Part shown: piece by piece, positions 52,101-60,900 of the stretch
Numbering within the stretch: position 1 is the first letter of the stretch
Layout of the letters: the number at the start of each line of letters is the position of its first letter
Source of the DNA: Antedon mediterranea
Lineage: Eukaryota; Echinodermata; Crinoidea; Comatulida; Antedonidae
Assembly (NCBI RefSeq): GCF_964355755.1
Contig: NC_092679.1
Coordinates: forward strand, 16,294,932 to 16,358,931
Reading direction: 5' to 3'
DNA: 64,000 nucleotides
The notes under the pieces: generated by a model
Told to the model about the DNA's origin: nothing
The model's input: only the letters and a program-made list of their open reading frames with translations
Databases searched by the model: none
Translations under genes and position numbers: made by a program

Positions 52101-55100
52101 AAACGAGAAGTAAAACAGCCAGAAAAGTTAGCAGAGCTTTCGGGCAACACTAGCCCTTCATCATCATATTCGTAAATATGGTAGTGCTATGACATCATCA
52201 TGTCCATATATGGGCACTAAAATTTTTTTGTCATTTGTTAGTTAGTGTAGACAGAGCTTAAAATGATCTAGCATTTCAAATTGTAAATTATTTATATAAA
52301 ACAGTATATCATAACACAATGAAAAGCCTAATACAGTAATACATTTAAATTGAGTAAAGATGAGTTCAAATGATTATTATTATCTTTTTTTTTTATACTG
52401 GGTAGCCTCTTCAATCAAAACTGAGAGGGCCCAGTTGTGATCAGTGGCTGTGCGTGACTGGCTGTGTGTAACCCCCTACTCGTCTCGAAAGATGTACTAG
52501 GTTCTTTAAAGTGCACATGAGCTAGATGTGTACACCGGACCTATGGTTTATAGTCCTTATCTGAGAAGAAAGCCTACCATGGCACCATTTTTACACACAT
52601 TTAATGGAAGAAAATTAACAACAGTATAATCCCACCCCCACCCCTAGAACACGAAATTGGGTTGACTTTAGGGGTGGGACTATACCCGGAGAAACCCTGG
52701 TTCAGGAAAACTGGCTAGAGGCCTACAGTACATCCAGATTCACATTGAAAAAGGCATAAAGTAGGAGGTGGGATTAGACCTGAAGTGGGATTAGACCTGA
52801 GGTGGGAATAGCCTTGAAGTGGGATTAGACCTGAGGTGGGATTAGACCTGAGGTGGGATTAGACCTGAAGTGAAATTATACCAGAGAACATACAGTAACA
52901 AAATAAAATTGTCTAAAGCTCTGTCTTCACTATCAAACTAGTTTGACAATAAAGTGTGATATGCCTATTAGTTAATACTCTAAAATATGGTACTGATATG
53001 ACATCATCATGTCCATATATGGGCACATTTTTTTGTCACATAAAGTTTGATAGTGTAGACATCACTTTATTTAAAGCCCTATACCTGTGAAATTTCAAAT
53101 TCATCAGTGTTAACAAAAGTTGAATCCCCAGTAGGTCCAGCATACCATGCTCCATACTCTATGTTGTCAAGCTCCCAAAATAAATATTTACTCTCATTAA
53201 ATTGGGTAAATACTTCTTCTTCTGAGATATAGACACGCAAATCCTAACGGGGAAAAAAAAATTATAATTATTATGGGATCATACCACAAGTCAAGTTCAA
53301 TATTGAATATCGAAACGTGGAAGGATATAGGCGCATGACCTTTGACAAGATCACCTAAAATGTTTTAATTTAAACTTACGATACTTGTATTGTATATTCA
53401 GGAATATCTGCTCCGCAATCTCTTTGCTTTTCTTCCTTACTCTTTCTTCCCTTTACTCTTATTAAAAGTTAATACTCTAACAAATTGTATTTTCACGCTG
53501 CTGCTCTAGCCCGCTACGTCCCATTAGGACTACTCAATCAGAAGCTAAAGCAAGCAGCAGTTATAGTTCTAAGGACAGACAGTTTTGTGAAAATGGAAAC
53601 TCCACTATGATTTATTGATTCCAGCTGCTACAGTAGACCCAAAAAACGTCTGGGAAAGAGTCTATTAGGACATGTCATGCTAAAATTACAAATCCCTAAG
53701 CATTTCTGGTATATTCACTGTCAGATATTCATTGAATTATTATCGAAACAGTCCATTAAAGTTTGTGTTTGTAATAGGATACTTCACAATTGAAATATCT
53801 AGGGTGATGAAATGACCCCCAGATTTGACCTTAGCAATAAAATTAACTAAAGTGACAGAAATTGAGTATTCACTTCTGTAACAAAAAAATAATATTTATT
53901 CACATAAAAAAAGAAAAGAAACCCAAAAACCATTGTCTGACAGACAATTTAAGTATTTTTTGCTTTAAATTACATTTTTTTCAGGTAAAATAACTATTAT
54001 GTGACAATAAAATGACACATTCAAAAACATTTGAAATAAAAAATATTTTTCAATAAGCGAGCAGCGTTTTTTGTAAGAAATATTTCTTGTTTAATTATAT
54101 TTATTGAATGTTTCTAACGATCAAATAACTGTTTTCTTATTGCAATTTATGTACAAAGTTATTTTAAAAATGTCGATAATTTTTAATAAAACATCATCAT
54201 GCATTTCTATCCTAACAATCTAAAAAATTATAACCCCTGTAGTTTGATATATTGGTGTTGTAATATTTTATAAATGATAAAAATTATTTTATTTAAAAAA
54301 GACATTTAAATTCTGAATCAATTAAATTCGTTCCTGATAAACTATTTTGTTTTATAATTGTTTCACTACACCTACCATGATTGTTCCGGATTTAAATAAG
54401 TTTTGAGACATTTTTCCTGCATCAGTGGACACGACACCAGAAGCACCTTCGTCGGTAGTGGTAGTGGTCTGATTAGATGACCCACGAAAGTAACTCATAA
54501 CTACGTAAAATATCAACATTCTAAATGCAACGCCCTTGATCATATCCCATGTCGACTGAGGGCGCTGTTGTTGGTTTGGTTGCTGCTACAAAGAAATAAA
54601 AATAATATATTAATTTATATTTAAATAAATGAAAGACGCTAGTAAATTACCAACTGAACATTTTATTGCACTACAGGCTGTTTCATGAGTATGAACTCAA
54701 TCTTCAGGTGCTTGGCTCTGAAATTTATATTTGGATCTACATTTTGTATCGAGCACTTTCGCTTTCATGGTCTGCGTTAAATTCACCACGATTTAATTTA
54801 TATTTATGAATTTAATTATTTACAATGGAAAGAGGAAAATCAAACTAGATGAACTAAATGAAGAAATACAGTTTAAAAAAATAAAATAAAATCAGAACTT
54901 TGTGTTTTCTTTCTAAAACCTATTTATAAATAATAATAATTAATATAACACATTATCATTTTTTATTGATTTCCTATATTATTAGCAATTTATAAACTAC
55001 ATTATTATTTTATTTATACTTAATATTATCAAATTCACTTTTAGTTAAAGCCAGGCCAGATGGCAAACTGGCCACCATGCAAACTTAATAATATATAAAT

Positions 55101-55521
55101 ATTCTATATTAATAATACACATACAATAATTAAAAAATCAAAATGAATTAATTAACTAAATTCATATTTGTTATATTATTTATTATTGAAGAATTGTTTT
55201 TGATGGTGTTTTTAGTTTTTGAATGCGATTAGTAAATGATTTCTTTGTTCAAATCTTAATAATATATAGCCCCTAATAGCAGTTTAACACTCGCCACACC
55301 AGCATGAAGTGAGGAGGCTAGGCCTACCAGCAGAGCTATAATGAGTGAGAGTGATGATTATCTGGCCTGTCTGGGGCGCCTACCCTACCTAGCTAGCCCT
55401 ACCTACCGAACAAGGTCTAAAATAGTGTTCAATTCTACAGATTTACATATATAAATTTACGTACTTGTTCATTTTGATTATTTGCTACTACAGAACTTCC
55501 TTCGGAACCAGTATCAGCCAT
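43103..55521 (-). CDS. CLPTM1: CLPTM1, complete gene, 14 coding exons, 636 residues
   Basis: Exons in transcript order: 55465-55521, 54376-54585, 53085-53243, 50956-51073, 50595-50680, 50019-50139, 49299-49398, 48636-48777, 48044-48137, 46355-46545, 45902-45997, 45137-45272, 44177-44344, 43103-43335. All introns are GT-AG and all phases join. An in-frame TAA seven codons before the ATG fixes the start. The product matches vertebrate CLPTM1 (about 669 aa) throughout: TWDMIKGVAFRMLIFYVV (first membrane segment, about 32-50), lumenal domain with YIHIYFTKSG and SHWHPNLTVN, LETNPYLL-type entry DTNPYLLGLTVIVSIVHSVF, then multiple membrane segments to PQLFINYKMKSIAHLPWRML and YLYQRWIY. The acidic/basic tail ends KKED. 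Sequons NES, NGT, NLT and NET fit a glycosylated lumenal region. The family is ER/Golgi multipass; mammalian CLPTM1 restrains GABA-A receptor export, and paralogue CLPTM1L is a GPI-precursor scramblase. Identity is secure. Confidence 0.97.
43336..44176 (-). other. CLPTM1 intron 13 with a small repeat and an unassigned ORF
   Basis: Contains a 113-bp ACAGTAGAACC element (43679-43791) and, at 43909-44103 on the minus strand, a 64-codon frame MDLAKSCVRILPKLEQEASE... that is more GC-rich than its surroundings. Next to it lies AAGCGCTGTACACAAACTAA, a motif common in repeat tails. The frame has no recognised domain and is not spliced into CLPTM1, so it is probably a transposon fragment. Confidence 0.4.
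43679..43791. mobile_element. Short MITE with TACAGTAGAACC ends
   Basis: TACAGTAGAACC at the left is the inverse of GGCTCCTACTGTA at the right with one mismatch. The interior carries CAGGGGACACC, linking it to the GGGGACAC family. Confidence 0.65.
44426..44563. mobile_element. MITE, AAGCTCTG family
   Basis: In CLPTM1 intron 12. Left end TGCTCTGTCGACACTATTAA, right end GATTGTGTAGACAGAGCTT, flanked by TA. Confidence 0.8.
44938..45096. mobile_element. MITE, AAGCTCTG family, inserted beside a tRNA-like fragment
   Basis: In CLPTM1 intron 12. Begins CTGTCTACACTATCAAACTTG and ends GATAGTGTAGACAGAACG. Immediately left, 44895-44935 reads in reverse as GGTCGGGGTTCGAGCCCTAC, a B-box-bearing SINE fragment. 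Confidence 0.7.
45630..45871 (+). mobile_element. tRNA-derived SINE with (TAG)n tail
   Basis: B box GGTTCGAATCC (45664-45674) follows GATCGTGAGATCGTG. Then comes a body with TTGGGCAAGATACTTTATTT, CACCCAGGTGTATGAATGGG and TACCCGG, ending in (TAG)n at 45855-45871. This body type is widespread in marine deuterostome genomes. The SINE head is truncated; a small duplication TCCTTGGGCAATGCATCCTTGGGCA is present. It lies in CLPTM1 intron 11, plus orientation. Confidence 0.75.
46152..46312. mobile_element. MITE, AAGCTCTG family
   Basis: In CLPTM1 intron 10. TA-flanked; left AAGCTCTGTTTACACTATCA, right GATAGTGTAGATAGAGCTT. It ends 43 bp from the exon 10 donor. Confidence 0.85.
46735..46880. repeat. 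TGGACCTACGGTTTATAG dispersed repeat, copy 2
   Basis: In CLPTM1 intron 9, directly next to the distal end of the 57-bp minisatellite. It carries ACACCAGGGTAACCTCCTAC, GATGTGTACACTGGACCTAC and AAGACTTGTTCTACC as in copies at 3200 and 52425. Confidence 0.65.
46905..48043 (-). repeat. 57-bp x 20 minisatellite carrying splice-site copies, CLPTM1 intron 9
   Basis: Twenty units of 57 bp abut the 3' end of exon 9. In gene orientation each unit is GTAAGTTGTTAACTTGTCCA, about 28 further bases ending TGGCTGTACAG, then GAGTGGGTG. The first unit's GTAAGT is the real exon 9 donor, and all twenty units retain GGTAAGTT. In 12 units the acceptor-like TACAG is intact; in 8 (units 1, 3, 5, 6, 7, 10, 11 and 12 counted along the plus strand) it is TACGG. 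Because 57 is a multiple of three and units lack stops, both strands are open for more than 420 codons (a Pro-rich LPPTPV repeat on plus, a Cys-rich repeat on minus). These frames are not genes, since the spliced CLPTM1 product needs this region removed. Confidence 0.95.
49572..49990. mobile_element. 419-bp TA-flanked element in CLPTM1 intron 6
   Basis: Left GGAGCTTTCACGCGAGCATG and inverted right CATGCTCCTGTAAAAGCTCC form a roughly 26-bp terminal repeat, flanked by TA at 49570-49571 and 49991-49992. The GC-rich centre contains ACACATGTGTTGCACACGC. No transposase; nonautonomous. Confidence 0.75.
50300..50460 (-). mobile_element. Diverged tRNA-derived SINE
   Basis: GGGAGTGGAGTTG and TGAACCTAGGCCTCTTGGAT followed by AGTAGCCAAGCATCATAACC match in order the SINE at 33100-33345 (also minus orientation). 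Lies in CLPTM1 intron 5. Confidence 0.55.
51969..52259. mobile_element. MITE, AAGCTCTG family, interrupted by another element
   Basis: Left end AAGCTCTGTCTACACTTTCA, then (TA)n, foreign DNA at about 52010-52165, then the MITE interior ATGGTAGTGCTATGACATCA and right end GTTAGTGTAGACAGAGCTTA. Confidence 0.7.
52010..52165 (+). mobile_element. Penelope-like retroelement fragment
   Basis: AGCTTTCGGGCAACACTAGC followed by CCTTCATCATCATA resembles the conserved terminal motif of Penelope-like elements (AGCTTTCG...CTAGTCCTTCATCAG). Assignment rests on this motif alone; there is no reverse-transcriptase frame. Confidence 0.45.
52425..52585. repeat. TGGACCTACGGTTTATAG dispersed repeat, copy 3
   Basis: In CLPTM1 intron 3: TGTAACCCCCTACTCGTCTC, GATGTACTAGGTTC, CGGACCTATGGTTTATAGTC. 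Confidence 0.6.
52763..52880. repeat. 18-bp tandem repeat in CLPTM1 intron 3
   Basis: About 6.5 units of AGGTGGGATTAGACCTGA with A/G variants. The divisible-by-three period keeps frames open locally but it is intronic. Confidence 0.8.
52918..53068. mobile_element. MITE, AAGCTCTG family, beside CLPTM1 exon 3 donor
   Basis: TA-flanked; left AAGCTCTGTCTTCACTATCA, right GATAGTGTAGACATCACTT. Its end is only 15 bp from the exon 3 donor (53084), so it forms the start of intron 3. Confidence 0.8.
53491..54099 (-). repeat. 590-bp dispersed element, copy C (inverted)
   Basis: In CLPTM1 intron 2. Reverse complement of copies A and B over the full length, from CACGCTGCTGCTCTAGCCCG to TAAGAAATATTTCTTGTTTA. 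It is closest to copy A (shared GTCTGGGAAAGAGTCTATTA, missing from B). Confidence 0.8.
54582..54588 (-). promoter_or_regulatory. NAGNAG tandem acceptor at CLPTM1 exon 2
   Basis: Intron 1 ends TTTGTAGCAGCAACC on the minus strand, offering TAG at 54586-54588 and CAG three bases on. Use of the second would delete one Gln from the QQPNQQQ run without changing frame. Such tandem acceptors are a known source of single-residue splice variation. Confidence 0.6.
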
Positions 55522-56748
55522 GTTTATTCTTAAACTATGGAATTAAAAGCCCAAACTAACGTTCAATAATAAAAATGTGGACTCTTTTGATTCATCATAA
55601 AAAAGAGAAAGGTCAGTTTTGTTTAGGTTAGTTTAGTTTATGGCCATGTTCAATACTAAATTTTAAATTATTTAAAATGGACAAAACTAAATTATAAATA
55701 ATATTTATTTGTAATTGTTTATTATTATAGTAAAAATGCAAATTGAAATAATAATAACAAATAATAAAACTTAATAATAATAATTGGACCATGAAATAAG
55801 TCATTGGTAAATGTCTCCCTCTGTCGTCTTCGTTATTTTGATGAGCTGAGTTTTTTTTTCATTTTCTTCATAATTCTTAATTTTTGTGTTGAAAAGCGAG
55901 GAGATTAGTACACATATCCTGTGTTTGTAAGGTTGTGTTTATGCTTCAAATTTAAATACTTAAGTTGTTATAGTTATATGTATTAAAAGAAATTAGATGC
56001 ATGTTCTTAGGATAGCTAGACTAGCCTACTAGCTAGGCCGAGCCTAGTACTAGGCTAGGCCTACAGAGGCTAGCTATATAGGCTGGCTAGGTACACCACC
56101 GGCCAGGTATGACCACAGTGTTTTCCAGAGTCGTTTCGTCTTGTTGTTGTTGAATTTAATGGAAATCCGAATAGATCTGAATTGAAGCCTTTATTAACAA
56201 TATTAATTATTATATTATAGGCCAGGCCTAGGCCCTATATCAGAAACTTCTTAAATATTAATAGAGGCTTCTCTTATATTTGATGGATATTTCTCAAGTA
56301 TTTTTTATGCCAATACAGTAATATTAATACTCATTCATTGTTAAATACAGATATTAATAATTGTTTTATATAGGCCTATATGCATAACATATGGTCTTGC
56401 ATGAAAGCGCACAATTTCCTTCAAAACTGTAATCTAATAATATATTATTTGCTGTAGCACTAAAGGCCAACTCAGACAGCATCGTTTGAGGAGCCCCGCA
56501 AGAAACGTCTTGACTTGGCGGTGATGTCGGAGTTGAATCGAGACGAGTCGTCTATTTTATTGACAATAGTATTGTCAGGTGTATTTTTTTAGGTCCTCAG
56601 GACATTAAACATGTCGTACGATGCTGCCCAAGTTTGCCTTAAGACATAGATTACAGTATATGGTTCTCGTCAGCCGCACTCATGCACATTTTTATTGTAC
56701 ATTATGTATTTATTGGTTGTTTGTTTTTAACCTTTTCAGATTTTCAAA
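55522..56748. promoter_or_regulatory. Shared divergent promoter region, CLPTM1 / NDUFB1
   Basis: The two start codons face away from each other 1,227 bp apart. The interval contains a GGCCTAGGCCTA-rich tract (56025-56105), the small MITE at 56464-56639 and, at 56717-56739, a polypyrimidine tract ending CCTTTTCAG that is a good 3' splice site for NDUFB1. This implies a noncoding first exon of NDUFB1 upstream. No TATA box or definite transcription start was identified. Confidence 0.5.
56464..56639. mobile_element. Small TAA-flanked MITE upstream of NDUFB1
   Basis: Left AGGCCAACTCAGACAGCATC and inverted right GATGCTGCCCAAGTTTGCCT, flanked by TAA at 56461-56463 and 56640-56642. The 3-bp TAA duplication suggests a PIF/Harbinger derivative, with different ends from the element at 31216. 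Confidence 0.7.
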
Positions 56749-56925
56749 ATGGTACTCAGGCTAATTCAAAACTATGGGTATCTATTTATATTCCCAACAT
56801 TCGTTTACTTTGGATATTTAATGGATCAGAAGGCGGCGCGAGATTTAAGCGGATGGAAAAACCGCACACAATTATTCAAACGAGAACTGGGACCTAACGA
56901 AACAGACCCTTGGAAGTCAAAATAA
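56749..56925 (+). CDS. NDUFB1: NADH dehydrogenase (ubiquinone) 1 beta subunit 1, 58 aa
   Basis: A single frame encodes MVLRLIQNYGYLFIFPTFVY, FGYLMDQKAARDLSGWKNRT and QLFKRELGPNETDPWKSK. It has the same length as human NDUFB1 (58 aa) and the same layout: a short N-terminal piece, one hydrophobic segment (about residues 9-25), then a basic tail with the family's FKREL-x-P signature. NDUFB1 (MNLL) is an accessory subunit of the membrane arm of mitochondrial complex I. An in-frame TAA lies 24 bp upstream, and CCTTTTCAG ten bases before the ATG looks like an acceptor of a 5' UTR intron. The gene is divergent from CLPTM1 and convergent with NEK2. Identity rests on alignment from memory; the signature and exact length make it likely. 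Confidence 0.85.
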   Translation: MVLRLIQNYGYLFIFPTFVYFGYLMDQKAARDLSGWKNRTQLFKRELGPNETDPWKSK

Positions 56926-56926
56926 A
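56921..56926 (+). terminator. Poly(A) signal overlapping the NDUFB1 stop codon
   Basis: AATAAA contains the TAA stop (56923-56925). A second AATAAA is at 56959-56964. If the first is used, the 3' UTR would be only some 15-30 nt. Confidence 0.5.
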
Positions 56927-57715
56927 ATTGTCATTGATAGAAATAAGACTACTGTTAATAAATAGTGCAGTTTACAGAATAAGATGGCGACGGATTAAAT
57001 GAATTATTAAGAATGTTATATATCAAGTATGTTCCAACAGCCAACAAAATAACTGCCAATTATCTTTTGAGTTGGAAACTGATCTAGATTTCATTTTTTG
57101 ATGTGGAGCTATTATTAACATGAAAGAAAGTCTACAGTAAGGATGGTTTTCAATTTAGATCACATGGTAGTTGATTTGACTTTTGACAGCAAGATTTGTC
57201 CTTTAATTTAACAGTTTTGCAAGTGATTCATTACTTGGATTTTACAATACAAGTTTCAAGTATTATCAGTATGGCTTAATACCTGTGGAACAATAGAAAA
57301 TGCATTGCAACATTTTGCTCTAGATGTAGACAGCTCAAATTCACCCATATTTCACAATGTGAAAGAAACAAACAGATTAAACAATATCAAAAACAACCAG
57401 TTATAGAAATCACATAATTTTATTTAAAAATATAATACATCTGCTGTATTTAAATCCCTCAACTATGCACTGTATAAAAAAATGTATACCAGATATTACA
57501 ATTATGATTGTTATTAAATATGTTACATATTTTTTGTTAAGAATCTGATTTAATAGAACTGATTCTACTAGTAACATCCAAACATTTATTCCTTAAAAAT
57601 GATAACATAAAACATGATTTTGCAAACACATTGTGTAATAATGTTAATAAAATAGGTTGTTTATCAAAATGTTGTCAGCAGTTTCATTTTATTATGATAC
57701 AATGTCGTTTTCTCC
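56926..57715. other. Convergent intergenic gap between NDUFB1 and NEK2
   Basis: 790 bp between the two stop codons, holding both 3' UTRs. No repeat family of this window was recognised here. Confidence 0.6.
57419..57424 (-). terminator. Candidate NEK2 poly(A) signal
   Basis: AATAAA on the minus strand about 290 bp after the NEK2 stop. There are other AT-rich candidates, so this is tentative. Confidence 0.35.
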
Positions 57716-57939
57716 CTATCTCATTGCTAATAATCTTTTACTCTTTAACTTTGAAACGGATTCTAGTTTCCGCAGAGCTTCTGTCCTTTTGTTTGCCTTT
57801 TCCAGTCGTTCTTTGAGTGCTTTTGACATTGCTATACCACCGTTCACTTCATTTTCTTTGCCTGGCATTTTAAAGTGAACTTTCTTGGGCGATTCCTTTG
57901 TCTTCAACACCCTGCTTGGATGCATTTCGTCTGAAAACA
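57716..57939 (-). CDS. NEK2: NEK2 last exon: PP1 docking, KEN box, MR tail
   Basis: The frame reads DEMHPSRVLKTKESPKKVHF, then KMPGKENEVNGGIAMSKALK, then ERLEKANKRTEALRKLESVS and KLKSKRLLAMR*. Two acceptors are possible, CACTTAG (start 57939) and GTTTTCAG (start 57930), nine bases apart and in the same phase (1). The upstream exon ends in phase 2 at its best donor (59193). An unrecognised short exon of length 2 mod 3, or an internal donor such as AAAAG/GTATTG in the upstream exon, would repair the frame. Out-of-frame joining would stop after 22 codons. Confidence 0.85.
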
Positions 57940-60900
57940 CTAAGTGATGAATAGAAATAAAAAATATAAACGTTCGAATAAAAACAAAAGGTGTGAGTTA
58001 ATCTTGTGTGTTGTAGTGTTGCTATATTGTACGGCTAGAATGGTATTGAGGAAAATGGTGTCTTGGTACGCTCTCTATATTGAGTAAAGTAATACAGTGC
58101 AATTCAATATGCCAAGCTTCTGAAAATGTCCTACAGATTAGCTATGAGACAAACTGGTCGTCTTTAAGTAATGGGGCTTGTATAAGGGGATTGAAATCAA
58201 ATAATTGGTCTGTACCCACAGCATTTCCTTAACTTATACCAACCAATTTCGTCAGCTGTAAGGAAGCAGTCTGCTTCCTTACAGCTGACGAATATCTAAT
58301 GAATATCATCAAATGATAGAAAGATAAACGGTTTTGAAAAAAAAATAAATTATTGCAACAAACTTTTATGAAGACATCAATTTATATTAAAACCACATGC
58401 CACTAAATATTATATAATAATTGAATTCACATTTATTAGACAATACATAGTTACATTTTGTTATAAATAAATACTATTAAATACAATCTATATAAATATC
58501 TGGACTACTACTGTACTACTACTAATAACTTGTGACATGATATAACAAACATATAAATATACTTTTGAATTGATTGTTCATATACTGTATGTTTCCATTA
58601 AATTATAAATTAAATATTTAAAAAGAAATTGGTATGACATGATATTAACAATATACTGTAAAAATAAATTCTGTACTGAAATACATTTTTTTTCCAATTG
58701 CAATTTCTTAAATTTTCAAAACTAGCTCACTGCATGTAAGAGTAATTTTTATATTCAAATTTGTGTGAATGACCCTAGGGTTCTAAAAACTGTAAACAAG
58801 GTTTTAAGGGTACATTTCCACGAAACAGTATGTTTTAATGATATACATTGGTTGAATTTCCATAAGATTAGTATGAGGGTATATACTTTGAGGGTACTGT
58901 ACTCTCTATACAAATTTGATAAGATGAGGGTATAGGCCTATACCTAGAGGGTACTCTATATACAAATTTGAATACATATTTTCTGCAAATGGACTTATTG
59001 TTCATTATTTTGCTGCCCTAATACATGGAAATTAAATAGATAATTCTCGAGTCCAACATTGTTTCTACTTTATAAGCAATGATATGTCTTGGCACTCCCG
59101 GTCTTGTCTTTTATAAAGTCTGGATACCCCACAAACGGAGAATGATATGCTTGCGTTTTAATTTGCTGGGAATTGATTGAGGCTAAACATACTTGGAGTT
59201 GTTGTTGGTTAGTGGATATACAGGTAGTGGAGGAAGTTGGCGTATTTTGTCAACCTTTGAATAATGTTCGCCAACAAACGCTTTATAACCAATACCTTTT
59301 TCAGATTTGAGTTCGTGTACCCGGATGTTCGTCTTCAGAACCTGGCATTGTTTAAACATGGCTTCAGCTCTACAAAGAAATAATAGATGCATTAATAACG
59401 TATAATATTTGTGTGATGCACTCAAATATGGTAGTGTTATTATTATTATTATTATTATTATTTATTGCCAAAAACCAGTTACAAACAAACAAAAACACAG
59501 AAACTAAGGGAGTAGACAGGAACCTAAAAGTGAACCTAATCACTATAACAAGAGTTCAGGTTCCGTACTCCCAAAGTAACAACAATGATATAAAATAAAC
59601 TATATAAAAATATTTAAATAACAAATAGACGAATCAACAGTGTTATGACATCGTGTCCATAATATGGAACATTACTTTTGTCATATAAAGTTTGATAGTG
59701 TACACATAGTTTAAAGCTCTGTTTACACTATCAAACTTTATGCGATACATAAAGTTTGATAGTGTACATATAGTTTAAAGCTCTGTTTACACAATCAAAC
59801 TTTATGCGATACATAAAGTTTGATAGTGTAGACTAAGTTTAAAGCTCTGTCTACACTAACAAACTAGTTTGACAAAAAAAAAAGTGATGTGCCCAAATAT
59901 GGTAGTGATATTTTGTTTTTGTCACATAAAGTTTGATAGTGTAGACGGAGTTGAAAGCTCTGTCTACACTATCAAACTTTATGACAACAAAATATGCCTG
60001 TATATGGACATGATGATTTCATACCATATTTGGACAGATCACTACCATATTTGAGCACATCACACTTTTTTGTCAAACCAGTTTGTTAATGTAGACATAA
60101 GTTTAAGAGAGACAAAGTAATCACCTTTCAAATTTTTCATCTATTAACTTTTCTCGGATATTGAGTGTCTTTTCTTTCGTTTCCAGTTCTCGTTCACGCT
60201 GATCCAATTTTCTTTCTCGTTCCTCGATCTGTTTTTCTCTCAATGTTAACAACTCATCTTGTTGCTGTTGTAAATCTAGTTGTGTTGATGATCTTCTTTC
60301 ATTATCCTTTCTTAATCGTGGATGTTTTAGAATTTCTTCAATAGTTGGCCTAAGGATGGACTGTAATAAAATACTTTTTGTTTAAAGATTTTAATGTCTC
60401 CCAAAAACATGAAAAATAAAGATTAATTAAATCAGATTTTGAATAGGTTATTTTGTAGTTTTAATAAAGTTATCTTTCGTAGAAAAAAACCCCTGATTTT
60501 TCATTTTTTAATGTTTTCACTTAAAAATGACAAAATAAATAGTTAAATTCAACCAAAAAACCCATTGACTTGCAGCCAATTTGACATTTTTTGCTTATTA
60601 CAGTTTTTTTATGGAAATAAATTTCTAATGTCAAAGTAGATAACTATTATGAGACATTAATTAAAATGCATATTCAACAACAATTTTTATAATAATTATT
60701 TTTTCACGGGGACAATACATCTTTAAAGATGTATTTTCCTTCAAAACACACTTTACACTAAGATAAATAAAATCAAACATTTTTTTAGTTAAGTTATTCA
60801 CTTTCACTGAAAATGGGAGGTGCTATGTTGAAAGGGTAGCTCTGTAACAATTCTATTGTTATAGAAGAAAGTGTCTACTCTAAGTTTATGGTTGTCTGAA

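Noticed and set aside
53491-54099. Endogenous viral or retroviral origin of the 590-bp element
   Set aside because: No gag/pol/env-like frames, no LTR signals and no primer-binding site; only a noncoding dispersed repeat is supported.
59096-59192. Frame reading AYHSPFVGYPDFIKDKTGSA just after the 59193-59369 NEK2 exon
   Set aside because: It looks protein-like but is out of frame with NEK2 and would need a 27-nt intron. Kept only as a possibility for an alternative terminus.
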